Below, in pieces: positions 31,847-40,964 of a stretch of DNA of 64,000 nt. This stretch comes from CBIHON01 sp966211965 (lineage in GTDB: Bacteria; Pseudomonadota; Gammaproteobacteria; Burkholderiales; Burkholderiaceae_D). The stretch's first letter is position 1. Every line of letters starts with the position of its first letter. A program made the position numbers and the translations under genes. The stretch spans positions 1-64,000 of the forward strand of contig CBIHON010000006.1 of NCBI GenBank assembly GCA_966211965.1, in the 5' to 3' direction. The notes beneath the pieces were generated by a model. That model saw nothing but the letters and a program-made list of their open reading frames with translations. It was not told the DNA's origin and made no database searches.

Positions 31847-32857
31847 ATGCCAATGAACAATCCATTCGAATCCCCCGCCTTCTCGATGACGGCACTGACC
31901 GCTGCCATCAACATCCTGCCGAACAGCTATGGCCGCATCGAGCAACTGAACCTGATGCCGGTGAAACCGGTGCGCTTCCGCCAGATTGCCATTGAGGAAA
32001 AGAATGGCGTGCTGACCTTGCTGCCATCGCTGCCGGTCGGCAGTCCCGGTACTGTCGGGAAACGTGGCAAGCGCAAGCTGCGCAGTTTTACCATTCCGCA
32101 CATCCCCCACGACGATGTCGTTCTGCCGGAGGAAGTGCAAGGCATCCGCGCATTCGGCTCGGAAACCGAGACCGAGGCGCTGGCCAACGTGATCACCGAT
32201 CACTTGCAGTCGATGCGCAACAAGCATTCGATCACGCTGGAGCATCTGCGCATGGGTGCATTGAAAGGCGTGATCCTGGATGCCGATGGCAGTGAGCTGT
32301 ACGACCTGTACCAGCAATTCGACATCATTCCGAAGACGATCAACTTCGAATTGAATCTGCCGACCACCGACGTTAAGGCGAAGTGCCTGGAAGTGATCCG
32401 TCACATTGAGGACAACCTGCGCGGCGAATTCATGAATCGCGTGCATTGCCTGGTATCGCCGGAATTCTTCGATGCATTGACCGGCCACGCCAAGGTGCAG
32501 AAAGCCTACGACCGCTGGATGGAGGGCGCGGCCTTGCGCACCGACATGCGCGCGGCCTTCCCGTTCGCCGGGATCACCTTCGAAGAGTATCGCGGCCAGG
32601 CCACCGACCCGGAAGGCGACGTCCGTCGCTTCATCGAAGGCGGCGAAGGACATTGTTTCCCAATCGGCACCATCGATACCTTCGGCACCTACTTCGCGCC
32701 GGCTGACTTCAACGAAACGGCGAACACGCTCGGTCTGTCGATGTACGCGAAGCAGGAACCGAAGAAGTTTGATCGTGGCACCGATTTGCATACGCAAAGC
32801 AATCCCTTGCCGATGTGTCATCGTCCCGGCGTGCTGGTCCGCATCACCGCATCCTGA
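31847..32857 (+). CDS. Major capsid protein, gpE-like
   Basis: The 336-residue protein has a NPFESPAFSMTALTAAINILPNSYGRI start and family motifs KRKLRSFTIPHIPHDD, IRAFGSETE, GEFMNRVHCLVSPEFFDALTGH and FGTYFAPADFNETAN of the lambda gpE/HK97-fold capsid. It builds the icosahedral shell. Two nearby ATGs (31847, 31853) are possible starts. Confidence 0.95.
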   Translation: MPMNNPFESPAFSMTALTAAINILPNSYGRIEQLNLMPVKPVRFRQIAIEEKNGVLTLLPSLPVGSPGTVGKRGKRKLRSFTIPHIPHDDVVLPEEVQGIRAFGSETETEALANVITDHLQSMRNKHSITLEHLRMGALKGVILDADGSELYDLYQQFDIIPKTINFELNLPTTDVKAKCLEVIRHIEDNLRGEFMNRVHCLVSPEFFDALTGHAKVQKAYDRWMEGAALRTDMRAAFPFAGITFEEYRGQATDPEGDVRRFIEGGEGHCFPIGTIDTFGTYFAPADFNETANTLGLSMYAKQEPKKFDRGTDLHTQSNPLPMCHRPGVLVRITAS

Positions 32858-32867
32858 CAGGTGAACC

Positions 32868-33170
32868 ATGTCCAGCATCGAACAACTCTATGAGGCGGCG
32901 CACCGCGCCGGGTTTCTGAAAGAATGCGTGTGGAAACCCAAGGATGGCAGCCCACCGCGCACCAACATGGTCGGCATCGCCGCGCCAGACGAGACGCTGC
33001 TCGACGGACTGACGCTGTCGACCGAGACTGTGATGGCGTATCCGGCGACGATTTTCGCCGGCCTGCAATCTCGCGAAATTGTCGAGATCGAAGGTGTCGC
33101 TTTCCAGGTACGGGACATCCGTGCGGTCGGCGACGGTTCCGAGCTGCGCGCCAAGCTGACACGCCTGTAA
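32868..33170 (+). CDS. Head-tail joining protein, gpFII-like
   Basis: A 100-residue protein with a helix-first layout and a beta-rich end (IFAGLQSREIVEIEGVAFQVRDIRAVGDGSELRAKL), matching the FII attachment family that connects the filled head with the tail. Position after the capsid gene fits lambda order. Confidence 0.82.
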   Translation: MSSIEQLYEAAHRAGFLKECVWKPKDGSPPRTNMVGIAAPDETLLDGLTLSTETVMAYPATIFAGLQSREIVEIEGVAFQVRDIRAVGDGSELRAKLTRL

Positions 33171-33177
33171 CCGTTCC

Positions 33178-33618
33178 ATGAACTCCATCCGTGAGCGCAT
33201 CGTGCTCGCGGTCATGGCGAAACTGCTTCCTGTGGCCACGTCTCACGGCGCCACATTGCACCGCTCGCCGGTGATCGCCATCACGCGCGATCAATGTCCG
33301 GCGCTGGTGCTGTTTCCCGAATCCGACGCTATCACCGACCGCCCGAACGATCGGGTCATGCGCGAGCTGACATTGCGCCTGGTCGCGCTCGCCCGTGCCG
33401 TACCGCCGGATGCACCGGAAACGGCCGCCGACGCCTTGCTCGCCGCCGCGCATGCGGTGCTGTTCGCCGACGTCAATCTCGATGGCCTGGCGCTCGGCAT
33501 CAAGGAACTGGATGCGGACTGGGAGGTGGAAGACGCCGATGCGACCGCCGCCGCGATTCCGGCGCGCTATGCGATCGCGTATCGCACGTTAGTCAATGAC
33601 ATCACACAGAAAGGATAG
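33178..33618 (+). CDS. Tail terminator/completion protein (gpU/gpZ-like)
   Basis: The 146-residue protein (SIRERIVLAVMAKLLPV, CPALVLFPESDAITDRPNDRVMRELTLRLVALAR) has the alpha-beta layout of tail terminator or minor tail proteins encoded between FII and the tube. Which lambda counterpart (Z or U) it equals is not certain. It ends in TAG. Confidence 0.75.
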   Translation: MNSIRERIVLAVMAKLLPVATSHGATLHRSPVIAITRDQCPALVLFPESDAITDRPNDRVMRELTLRLVALARAVPPDAPETAADALLAAAHAVLFADVNLDGLALGIKELDADWEVEDADATAAAIPARYAIAYRTLVNDITQKG

Positions 33619-33620
33619 CC

Positions 33621-33839
33621 ATGCCCGACTCACCCGCTTTCAATAAGCGACGCATCACTCTCGTCAAACAACACATCCATGCCGGCATTCCGCACCGGGC
33701 CGGCGACGTGATCGAACTCGATCGCGATCTGGCCGACTGGCTTGTCGCCGAGGGCGCGGCGACCGCCGAATCGCCGGTGGAAACAGCTGAACCGCTCGAA
33801 TCCAGCAACCCCAAAAATTTAACCCGCAAGGAGAAGTAA
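33621..33839 (+). CDS. Small phage tail-region protein
   Basis: A 72-residue protein with a compact beta core (KRRITLVKQHIHAGIPHRAGDVIELDRDLADWLVAEGAA) and a disordered tail. The IPHRAGDVIEL pattern is common in small proteins next to tail tube genes. It starts 2 bases after the previous stop. Confidence 0.72.
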   Translation: MPDSPAFNKRRITLVKQHIHAGIPHRAGDVIELDRDLADWLVAEGAATAESPVETAEPLESSNPKNLTRKEK

Positions 33840-33842
33840 TCC

Positions 33843-34592
33843 ATGAGCTACTACGCCTCGTTTCAAGGCCGCGTCTACCTCGGCAAGCGCGATGTGAGCG
33901 GTAATCCGCTCGAAGTCCGCTCGCCAGGCAACGTCGCCGAGCTGAAGCTGTCCCTCAAAACCGACGTGATCGAGCACTTCGAAAGCCAAACCGGCCAACG
34001 CGCGCTCGATCATCGGATGATCAAGCAAAAATCGGCGACCGTGATGCTGACCATTGAGGAATTCACCAAGGAAAACCTCGCCTTGGCACTGTACGGCAAC
34101 CACATCCTGACCGCCGGCAGCACCGTCACCGACGAACCGCTGGGCAATCCCGTGACGATCGGCGACCGTTACTTCCTCGCGCATCCGAAAGTGTCGTCGC
34201 TGGTCGTGAAAGACAGCGCCGGAGCACCAGCCACACTGGTCGAAGGGACCGACTACACGGCCGACCTCGACTTCGGCGCACTGCAGTTCTTGAACATCGC
34301 CGGTTTTACGCAGCCATTCAAGGCCAGTTACGCGTTCGGCGCCATCACCGAGATCGGCATCTTCACGCAACCGCTGCCGGAGCGCTTCCTGCGCCTCGAA
34401 GGACTCAACACCGCGCAAGGCAATGCCAAGGTATTGGTCGAGTTGTACCGCGTCGCGTTCGATCCATTGAAGGAAATCTCGTTCATCTCGGATGACTACA
34501 ACAAGTTCGAGTTGGAAGGCTCGCTATTGGCCGATTCCACCAAACCGTTGGACGCCACGCTCGGCCAGTTCGGCCGCATCGTGCAACTGTAA
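33843..34592 (+). CDS. Major tail tube protein
   Basis: The 249-residue protein (SYYASFQGRVYLGKRDVSGNPLEVRSPGNV, TIEEFTKENLALALYGN, and RLEGLNTAQGNAKVLVELYRV) fits long-tailed phage tube subunits with a two-domain beta fold. It precedes the chaperone pair and tape measure, as gpV does in lambda. AAGGAG lies before the ATG. Confidence 0.88.
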   Translation: MSYYASFQGRVYLGKRDVSGNPLEVRSPGNVAELKLSLKTDVIEHFESQTGQRALDHRMIKQKSATVMLTIEEFTKENLALALYGNHILTAGSTVTDEPLGNPVTIGDRYFLAHPKVSSLVVKDSAGAPATLVEGTDYTADLDFGALQFLNIAGFTQPFKASYAFGAITEIGIFTQPLPERFLRLEGLNTAQGNAKVLVELYRVAFDPLKEISFISDDYNKFELEGSLLADSTKPLDATLGQFGRIVQL

Positions 34593-34603
34593 GGAGCACC
34601 GCG

Positions 34604-35020
34604 ATGCAAACACAAGACGATTTGTCGCAACTGCTGCCGCAGCCCATCGAACTGAAAATCGGCGGCAAGGCGCTCGCCCTCACGCCGCTGAAAGTCGGGG
34701 AATTGTCCGCCTTCAGCCGCGCAATCGCGCCCGTCATCGCCGTATTCGAAGGCGGGAATTTCGATCTGTTCGGTTTGATTGCAAACCACACGGAAACCGT
34801 GGTCACGGCGGTCTCCATCGCGGTGCGCGAGCCACGCGAGTGGATCAACGAGTTGACCGTCGGCGAACTGGTGCTGCTGGCGGCGAAAGTGATCGAGGTG
34901 AACGCCGATTTTTTTACCCGCAACGTGATGCCCAACGTCGCCCAGGCGCTCGGCACACTCAGCACACTCAGCACACTGACACCCGTGGTGACGGCTGGTT
35001 CGCCATCTTCCAACGCTTGA
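34604..35020 (+). CDS. Tail assembly chaperone, gpG-like (zero-frame product)
   Basis: The 138-residue protein has a LPQPIELKIGGKALALTPLKVGELSAFSRAI start and a VIEVNADFFTRNVMPNV segment typical of siphovirus tail chaperones. It contains three tandem 9-base repeats (34953-34979, encoding TLSTLSTL). A seven-T slippery site lies inside, and the overlapping -1 frame encodes the T part. The chaperone coats the tape measure during tail assembly. Confidence 0.85.
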   Translation: MQTQDDLSQLLPQPIELKIGGKALALTPLKVGELSAFSRAIAPVIAVFEGGNFDLFGLIANHTETVVTAVSIAVREPREWINELTVGELVLLAAKVIEVNADFFTRNVMPNVAQALGTLSTLSTLTPVVTAGSPSSNA

Positions 35021-35226
35021 TCGCGCACGGCCACCACCAACGCGACATACCGTATTACACGCTCGCTCAAGTGCGTGGCTTCCTGTCCGCGATTCATCGG
35101 CGGGAAAACGAGCGCGACGCGCAATGGCTTGCGCTCACCGCCTTGGCGATGCGCTCGGACACGCGAACCCTCGAACGTACATTGGAACGTCTTCAACAAC
35201 ATGCGCATCCGCATCCAGATCGATAG
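34604..35226 (+). CDS. Tail assembly chaperone GT fusion by -1 frameshift
   Basis: The -1 frame downstream encodes a T-like domain (WFAIFQRLIAHGHHQRDIPYYTLAQVRGFLSAIHRRENERDAQ) with no start or ribosome site of its own. A -1 slip at T-TTT-TTT (34909-34915) joins 104 codons of G to this frame, giving about 207 residues. Two-frame G/GT arrangement right before the tape measure is conserved in long-tailed phages. The exact slip point is inferred; a slip here would replace the last 34 residues of G. Confidence 0.72.
34909..34915 (+). other. Candidate slippery heptamer T-TTT-TTT
   Basis: In the zero frame the bases read GA-T TTT TTT A, fitting X-XXY-YYZ. It is the only such heptamer before the zero-frame stop, and the -1 frame stays open to 35226. 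Confidence 0.6.
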
Positions 35227-35839
35227 TGACCTCGCTCGCGCCAATCTGCGGCGCTGGGGTGGCGAACTGCGGGCCAAGGTGCGGCTCGCGGCGGAAAAGG
35301 CGTTGCGCAGCCAAGTACTGGAAATTCAGTCGGACGTGCGTCAGCATGTCGCCACGCAAATGGCGGTCAAACGCGCCGGCTTCCTGAAAAGCTTTCGCGC
35401 CAAGGTCTACGCGAACGATTCGAGCCGTCTGCCGGCCCTGCTGATCGGCGGAAAAATCCCGTGGATCGGCATTCACGAAACCGGCGGCGCGATCAACGGC
35501 CAGCTATTGATTCCGCTGTATGGCCGCATCGGGCGCAAGCGCTTCAAGCAAATGGTTACCGAGCTGATGCGTGGCGGCAACGCCTTCTTCGTCAAGAAGA
35601 ACGGCAAGGTGATCTTGATGGCCGAGAACATCGCCGAGCACGGCCGCGTGCTGTCTACCGTCAAGCGCCGCTATCGGAAAGCGGAAGGCGTGAAACGCAT
35701 CAAGCGTAGTGAAGCGGTGCCGATCGCGGTACTGCAACCGCGTGTCGCACTGAAGAAACGCCTTGATATCAACCGGCTCGCCTTCCAGACAGTGCCGCGC
35801 CTGACCCGCGCCGTCGAACAACAACTGAAATCCCTCTGA
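35201..35839 (+). CDS. DUF6441-like tail completion protein
   Basis: The 212-residue basic protein (MRIRIQIDSDLARANLRRW, GFLKSFRAKVYANDSSRLPALLIGGKIPWIGIHETGGAI, SEAVPIAVLQPRVALKKR) sits between chaperone and tape measure, where DUF6441-type proteins are found. The start at ATG 35201 lies 26 bases inside the GT end. Function is probably tail assembly; the family call is from memory. Confidence 0.7.
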   Translation: MRIRIQIDSDLARANLRRWGGELRAKVRLAAEKALRSQVLEIQSDVRQHVATQMAVKRAGFLKSFRAKVYANDSSRLPALLIGGKIPWIGIHETGGAINGQLLIPLYGRIGRKRFKQMVTELMRGGNAFFVKKNGKVILMAENIAEHGRVLSTVKRRYRKAEGVKRIKRSEAVPIAVLQPRVALKKRLDINRLAFQTVPRLTRAVEQQLKSL

Positions 35840-38800
35840 ATGGCCCAGAATCGTATCAACGTCCTTGTCTCATTGGAAGGCGTGGACGACAATCTGCGCG
35901 CAACCATCGCCCGCGCCGAGCAGAGTCTCGGTTCGCTCGCGGGCAGTGCCAGGACAGCGGCCGAGAGAGCGAACGCCGGCCTCGCGCAGGTGCAAGCCGG
36001 GGTCGCCACGTTTTCGGAACAGTTCGGCCGCGCCAAGACGCAATTGCTGACCTTCTTGGCTGCATTCGAATTCGCCGGCAAAGTGCGCGAGATCATCGAA
36101 ATTGCCGACGCCTGGAATCAGATGAACGCGCGCCTGAAACCGGCGACAGCGGGACAGCGTGAATTCAGCACCGCGCAAAAGGAACTGTTCGCGATTGCGC
36201 AACGCATCGGCGTGCCGATCCAGGAAGTCACCACGCTGTACGGCAAGCTGCAACAGGCGGTACGCATGCTGGGCGGCGAGCAGAAGGATGCGTTCCAGAT
36301 CACCGAGAGCATTTCACAAGCCTTACGCATTTCCGGCGCATCGGCGAATGAAGCACAATCGGCGTTGCTGCAATTCGGACAAGCGCTGGCATCCGGCGTG
36401 CTGCGCGGCGAGGAATTCAACTCTGTCGTCGAAAATTCGCCGCGCCTGGCGCAAGCCTTGGCCGATGGCTTGAATGTGCCGATTGGCCGCTTGCGCAAGC
36501 TGGCCGAGGAAGGACAGTTGACCGCAGACGTCGTGGTCAAGGCGCTGCTGTCGCAGAAAGACAAGCTCGCCGCCGAATACGCGCAAATGCCGGTGACAGT
36601 ATCGCAGGCGTTCGAGCGTCTGAAAAACGCATTCGGCCAATGGGTCAGCAAGCTCGACGAGAGCACGGGCTTCACCCGCAAGCTAGCCGATGCGCTAACG
36701 TGGCTGTCGCAGAATCTCGACACGGTGATGAAATGGCTTACCGTCATCAAGGATGTCGGCTTGGCGGTGCTGATCTACCGCTTTCTACCGGCGCTGGTCA
36801 CTGCATGGCAGACAGCCGGTGCCGCCGCTGTCACCGCAGCCAATGCCACCGTAGCCGCCTGGGCGGTCGCGAATCAATCGGTGACGGCGGCAGTCGCTAG
36901 CGTCGGCTTACTGAAAACCGCCTTTGCGGTACTGGCTGCATTCTTTGTCGGCTGGGAAATCGGCACGTGGCTGTCCGAGAAATTCGAGATCGTCCGCAAG
37001 GCCGGCGTCTTCATGGTGCAGGTATTGATGACCAGCATCGAAAAGCTGCGCTATGCATGGGAAGTATTTGCCGCCATCTTCACGTCCGACACCATCGCCG
37101 CCGCCACACAGCGCCATCAAGAGCGCTTGACGCAGATGCGACAGATTTTTAATGACATGAACAAGGATGCGGAGCAGCAAGGCCAAGCGTCCACACAAGT
37201 GATGAACCAAGCGGCAAGCGCCGCCGAGGAAATCGCCAAACGCCTGGAAGCGGTACGGCTCGGCACGCAGGAAGCGGTCGGCCGTTCCTTGGAAGCCGTA
37301 CATCAAGCGGTCGAAAAACTGAAATCGCGCTTGTCCGAAGTGGAAGGCGCGGCCAGCAAGGCGAACCAGACGATCAACGATTCGATCGCGAAAATTGGCG
37401 AAAGCTACAAAGGATTGACCGCGCTGATCGAAGCCAATCTCACGCAGCAGATGACAGCGATTCGCTCGCGCTTCGAGCAGGAAAAGCAAGCGCTGGAATT
37501 GAGCAAGGCATCCGAGCGGGAGCTGATTGCGAAATCGACGCAATTGCTGACACAATCAGTTACCGAGCAAACCACGCTGCGCCAGAAGGCGACCGCCGAC
37601 ACACTCACACTGATCGATCAGGAATCGAAAGCACGAATCGATGCGGCCAAGCGCCACGGCGAAACCGAACAGGAACGCGCGAACAATGTGTTGCGCGTCG
37701 AAAATGAAATCCTCGCCGCCAAGCGGCAAAACCTGCAAGCGGCGTTGTCCGATTATCGTGCGCATATCGATGCGTTGAACGCCGAGGCGAACCGGCATTT
37801 GGCCGAGATCAAGCGCATCGAGGAAGAAAAGCGCGCGCTGCATCAGTCGACCGAAGAACGCATCCGCGAATTGCAGCGCTCGGCGATGAGCGATTACCAA
37901 GCGTACCAGGACAAGATGACGCAAGTCGCCGAGTTGCAGCAAAAAGCGCGCACGGCGTTACAGCAAGGCGAGTACGAGCAAGCGAAACAGTACGCCAAGC
38001 AAGCCGCTGACCTGGCGTCCCAGACCGCCCATGCCGTGAAGGAAGGCGACAAGGAAGTCGTCAGCCAGAAAGAAGCGGTGCAACGCGCGATCGATGCAAT
38101 CCGCGCATCCGAGGAATTGACGATCAAAGCGCTCGATGGCGAAGGCCGCGCGCACAAGCAAGCGGCGGACGCGGCGACATCCGCTCGCGAACAGATCGAA
38201 CAGGCGTTGAAGAATACGCAGACGCAGATCGATGACATCACCGCCAAACTGAAGGATGGCCTGAAGCTCACCATTGATGCCGATCTGACGCGGCTTGACA
38301 AGGCGCTGGCCGAGTTCGACAAGGCGAATGCAGAAAAGGAGCGACTGTTGCCGATCAAGCTCGATCTGGAAGCCGCACAAAAACAGTTGACCCTGCTTGA
38401 ACAGCAACTCAAGGATGGCAAGACCGTCCTCGTCGATGCCGATGTGTCGAAAGCCCAAGCGGCATTGCAAAAGCTGTCGCAATACGCGAAAGATACCTCC
38501 GAAATCGACCTGCGCATCTCCACTGACAAGGCGTTGGCATCAGTGCAAGGCGTGGAGCGGCAATTGACCGCGTTGTCTGAAATCCGGACGCTATCGCCGC
38601 ATACGGTTCAGACGAACATCGATACGGTGCGCGCCAACATTCTCAATTTGAATACGCTCAATACGTCGAGCACGCATACGATCACCGTGCGCAAGGTGGA
38701 AGCGAACGCGACAGGTGGATTGGTGGGTAGCGGCAATTCCAGTGTTCCCCGCTTTGCCACAGGAGGCGCTGTCACCGGCCCAACGGGCATTGGCGATTTC

Positions 38801-39832
38801 GCGCCGATGCAAGGCGGCAAGGTGCCCGGGTCGGGCAATGCCGACACCATTCCACGCCTGCTCCCGGCCGGCAGCTTCGTGCTGCGCAAAGCGGCCGTGC
38901 GCAAATATGGCGACGGCTTGCTGGGAAAGCTCGCCAATGGCGTCATGCATTTCGCATCGGGCGGATTCGCCGGTGGGCGTGTAAATGCGGGAATAGGTGC
39001 CAGCGATCAGTCAGCCCGTAATCCCGAAATCGCCAAGTTGTTGAAGATGATCGATCTCGGCATGGAGGGCATGCGCGATTACGTCAGTAGCATGCAGTTC
39101 ACGTATGGTCCCTCGTTGTCGATCGACTTCGCATCGAGGACGTTGAATCATTGGGGCAAGCTCGCCGAACGTGACCGGTCGTATTTCGAAGCATTGCGAG
39201 GCCGTCCCCAATTGACCGCTGACGAGAACGAGCAACTCGAGCGCGCGAAAGGCGACTGGCACACCGCGATGGCGCAGATGAAAATCTTCGGCGTCGATCT
39301 GGAAAGAAAGCTCATCGATTGGGAAGCCGAGCAGCAAAACAATCCCACCAATGATTCGGTCGGCGGATTACGAAAGCTGGCCGATGGCGGTTCCGTTGCG
39401 GCAAGCGACACCGTGCCGGCGATGCTGACGCCCGGTGAATTCGTGATTCGCAAGGAAACGGTCAGTCAATTCGGCGTCGGCTTTTTCGATGCGATCAACA
39501 ACCTCAAGCTGCCGGCGCAATCCGTGTGGAACAAGGTACGCGGTTACGCGACAGGCGGCGTGGTGCAGCCACTGTCGGGATGGTCGGCACGCGCTTCGCG
39601 GATCATCCGGGAACAATTCGATGGACGTGATCTGAGCACGCTCGTCGCGCACAACCTGCTTGGCAATCTGCCACGCCGTGAACTCGGCGTGACTGGTGAC
39701 GCACCTACGCCGACAAAAACGATCCGGGTCGAACTAGCCGCCGGCGGCCAATCGGTTGCCACGACCATCGACGCCAAGGATGAAACCCGTCTGCTCGACC
39801 TGCTGAAACAAGCGCAAACGCGAGCCTATTAA
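35840..39832 (+). CDS. Tail tape measure protein
   Basis: At 1330 residues this is the longest gene of the window. The N-terminal region (residues 60-250) has the tape-measure motif NQMNARLKPATAGQREFSTA and LLQFGQALASGVLRGEEFNSVVEN. Hydrophobic segments lie near 295-375. A long coiled coil fills about 400-900. The C-terminal third has repeated G-G turns (FATGGAVTG, FASGGFAGG, LADGGSVAA, YATGGVV). It sets tail length, and its hydrophobic part may enter the host membrane during DNA injection. Confidence 0.95.
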   Translation: MAQNRINVLVSLEGVDDNLRATIARAEQSLGSLAGSARTAAERANAGLAQVQAGVATFSEQFGRAKTQLLTFLAAFEFAGKVREIIEIADAWNQMNARLKPATAGQREFSTAQKELFAIAQRIGVPIQEVTTLYGKLQQAVRMLGGEQKDAFQITESISQALRISGASANEAQSALLQFGQALASGVLRGEEFNSVVENSPRLAQALADGLNVPIGRLRKLAEEGQLTADVVVKALLSQKDKLAAEYAQMPVTVSQAFERLKNAFGQWVSKLDESTGFTRKLADALTWLSQNLDTVMKWLTVIKDVGLAVLIYRFLPALVTAWQTAGAAAVTAANATVAAWAVANQSVTAAVASVGLLKTAFAVLAAFFVGWEIGTWLSEKFEIVRKAGVFMVQVLMTSIEKLRYAWEVFAAIFTSDTIAAATQRHQERLTQMRQIFNDMNKDAEQQGQASTQVMNQAASAAEEIAKRLEAVRLGTQEAVGRSLEAVHQAVEKLKSRLSEVEGAASKANQTINDSIAKIGESYKGLTALIEANLTQQMTAIRSRFEQEKQALELSKASERELIAKSTQLLTQSVTEQTTLRQKATADTLTLIDQESKARIDAAKRHGETEQERANNVLRVENEILAAKRQNLQAALSDYRAHIDALNAEANRHLAEIKRIEEEKRALHQSTEERIRELQRSAMSDYQAYQDKMTQVAELQQKARTALQQGEYEQAKQYAKQAADLASQTAHAVKEGDKEVVSQKEAVQRAIDAIRASEELTIKALDGEGRAHKQAADAATSAREQIEQALKNTQTQIDDITAKLKDGLKLTIDADLTRLDKALAEFDKANAEKERLLPIKLDLEAAQKQLTLLEQQLKDGKTVLVDADVSKAQAALQKLSQYAKDTSEIDLRISTDKALASVQGVERQLTALSEIRTLSPHTVQTNIDTVRANILNLNTLNTSSTHTITVRKVEANATGGLVGSGNSSVPRFATGGAVTGPTGIGDFAPMQGGKVPGSGNADTIPRLLPAGSFVLRKAAVRKYGDGLLGKLANGVMHFASGGFAGGRVNAGIGASDQSARNPEIAKLLKMIDLGMEGMRDYVSSMQFTYGPSLSIDFASRTLNHWGKLAERDRSYFEALRGRPQLTADENEQLERAKGDWHTAMAQMKIFGVDLERKLIDWEAEQQNNPTNDSVGGLRKLADGGSVAASDTVPAMLTPGEFVIRKETVSQFGVGFFDAINNLKLPAQSVWNKVRGYATGGVVQPLSGWSARASRIIREQFDGRDLSTLVAHNLLGNLPRRELGVTGDAPTPTKTIRVELAAGGQSVATTIDAKDETRLLDLLKQAQTRAY

Positions 39833-39834
39833 AA

Positions 39835-40230
39835 ATGAATCTGGTGACCCTCGCAGACAGCGCAATTGTGGCGCTGCCGGACGATCTGCTATGGACCGAC
39901 GAGCATGCGTGGACACCGGCCGTCGCCCGCATCGACTACCTGCTGACCGGCGCGCTGCTGGTGGAAACCGCCGCACGTCAGAAGGGCCGCCCGATCACGC
40001 TGAAAGCCGAGCCGGACATGGGCTGGGTGACACGCGGTGCGGTCGATACGCTCTACGCATGGGCATCCGAGCCAAGCCGGCAATTCCGCCTGGAGTTGCA
40101 CGACGCCCGCACGTTCAATGTGGCATTCCGCCATTTCGAGACCGCCATCGAAGCGGAGCCGGTGCTGGGTTTTCCGCACCGATCCGCTTCCGATTGGTAC
40201 CGCATCACTCTTCGACTCATGGAAATTTAG
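39835..40230 (+). CDS. Minor tail protein
   Basis: A 131-residue protein two bases after the tape measure stop. It is beta-rich (WTPAVARIDYLLTGALLVET, GRPITLKAEPDMGWVTRGAVDTLYAW, FRLELHDARTFNVAFRHFE), like short tail-tip proteins in this position. The stop (TAG) overlaps the end of the antisense membrane protein gene by 4 bases. Confidence 0.75.
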   Translation: MNLVTLADSAIVALPDDLLWTDEHAWTPAVARIDYLLTGALLVETAARQKGRPITLKAEPDMGWVTRGAVDTLYAWASEPSRQFRLELHDARTFNVAFRHFETAIEAEPVLGFPHRSASDWYRITLRLMEI

Positions 40231-40940
40231 GCTGCTTGTTTCGCATCAGTTGGTAATTCATTCAAAGTTTTATCAGTAGATGACGGCGTGCCATCTTTAC
40301 GCCGTGCATTAGACGCGTTTTTTTTACCCGTTGGCTTTTTTGGTTTTTTTTGAACAACCAAGGAAAAATCGACGGGAGGATGTTGTTGTTCGAATCGAAG
40401 CAGATCATGCGCCGCACTCATTTGCAAACTGGCGGAAATCAGAATCCATATTAACCAGGCCGCTTCAACGATAAGGCCAATACCGAGGATCCAACTTTTC
40501 AACCAGCCATACACACAAAGGATAAGCATGGCACTGGTCACGATCGACGAAAACAACATCACGATTCTTTCCATCGTTCTGAAACTAAACCACGGGGATG
40601 AGCGTGCATCTTCAAATCCTTTCCCCTCTTTGGAAAGACGAATGAAATGACCAGCGCGCAGCCGACGCAGCAATAACTTCAGCGGGTCATGTCGCGTCAG
40701 GATGAAAAGGAGATCGCGATCGTCCATTTGCCGGCCAAACGTTTGTTTGCACGCCAACTGCAAGCGTAGGGGATGTGCCGCACGCCAGCTATCGTCTTTC
40801 AGAAGGTCCAACAAAAGTTTTGCTCGTTTTTGCGACAGTAAAAACACACCGATATGCAATTTGAAGCAGGCCGACGCAAGAGCCAACGTCAATAGGCCCA
40901 ACGACAAACCAAGTTTCCAACTTTCTAATCCTTCCAACAT
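40227..40940 (-). CDS. Antisense membrane protein within the tail operon (moron)
   Basis: A 237-residue protein on the opposite strand to all tail genes. One hydrophobic segment lies near residues 10-32 and two more near 125-170 (MLFSSIVTSAMLILCVYGWL, then GIGLIVEAAWLIWILISAS), so it is an inner-membrane protein. The C-terminal 50 residues are Lys/Asn/Thr-rich. Its base composition is visibly more AT-rich than the neighbours. GGAGAAAG precedes the ATG. Placement suggests a lysogenic cargo gene, possibly superinfection exclusion; no family is recognised. Confidence 0.78.
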   Translation of the reverse strand: MLEGLESWKLGLSLGLLTLALASACFKLHIGVFLLSQKRAKLLLDLLKDDSWRAAHPLRLQLACKQTFGRQMDDRDLLFILTRHDPLKLLLRRLRAGHFIRLSKEGKGFEDARSSPWFSFRTMERIVMLFSSIVTSAMLILCVYGWLKSWILGIGLIVEAAWLIWILISASLQMSAAHDLLRFEQQHPPVDFSLVVQKKPKKPTGKKNASNARRKDGTPSSTDKTLNELPTDAKQAA

Positions 40941-40964
40941 TTCATCTTTCTCCAGTTTAAAAAA

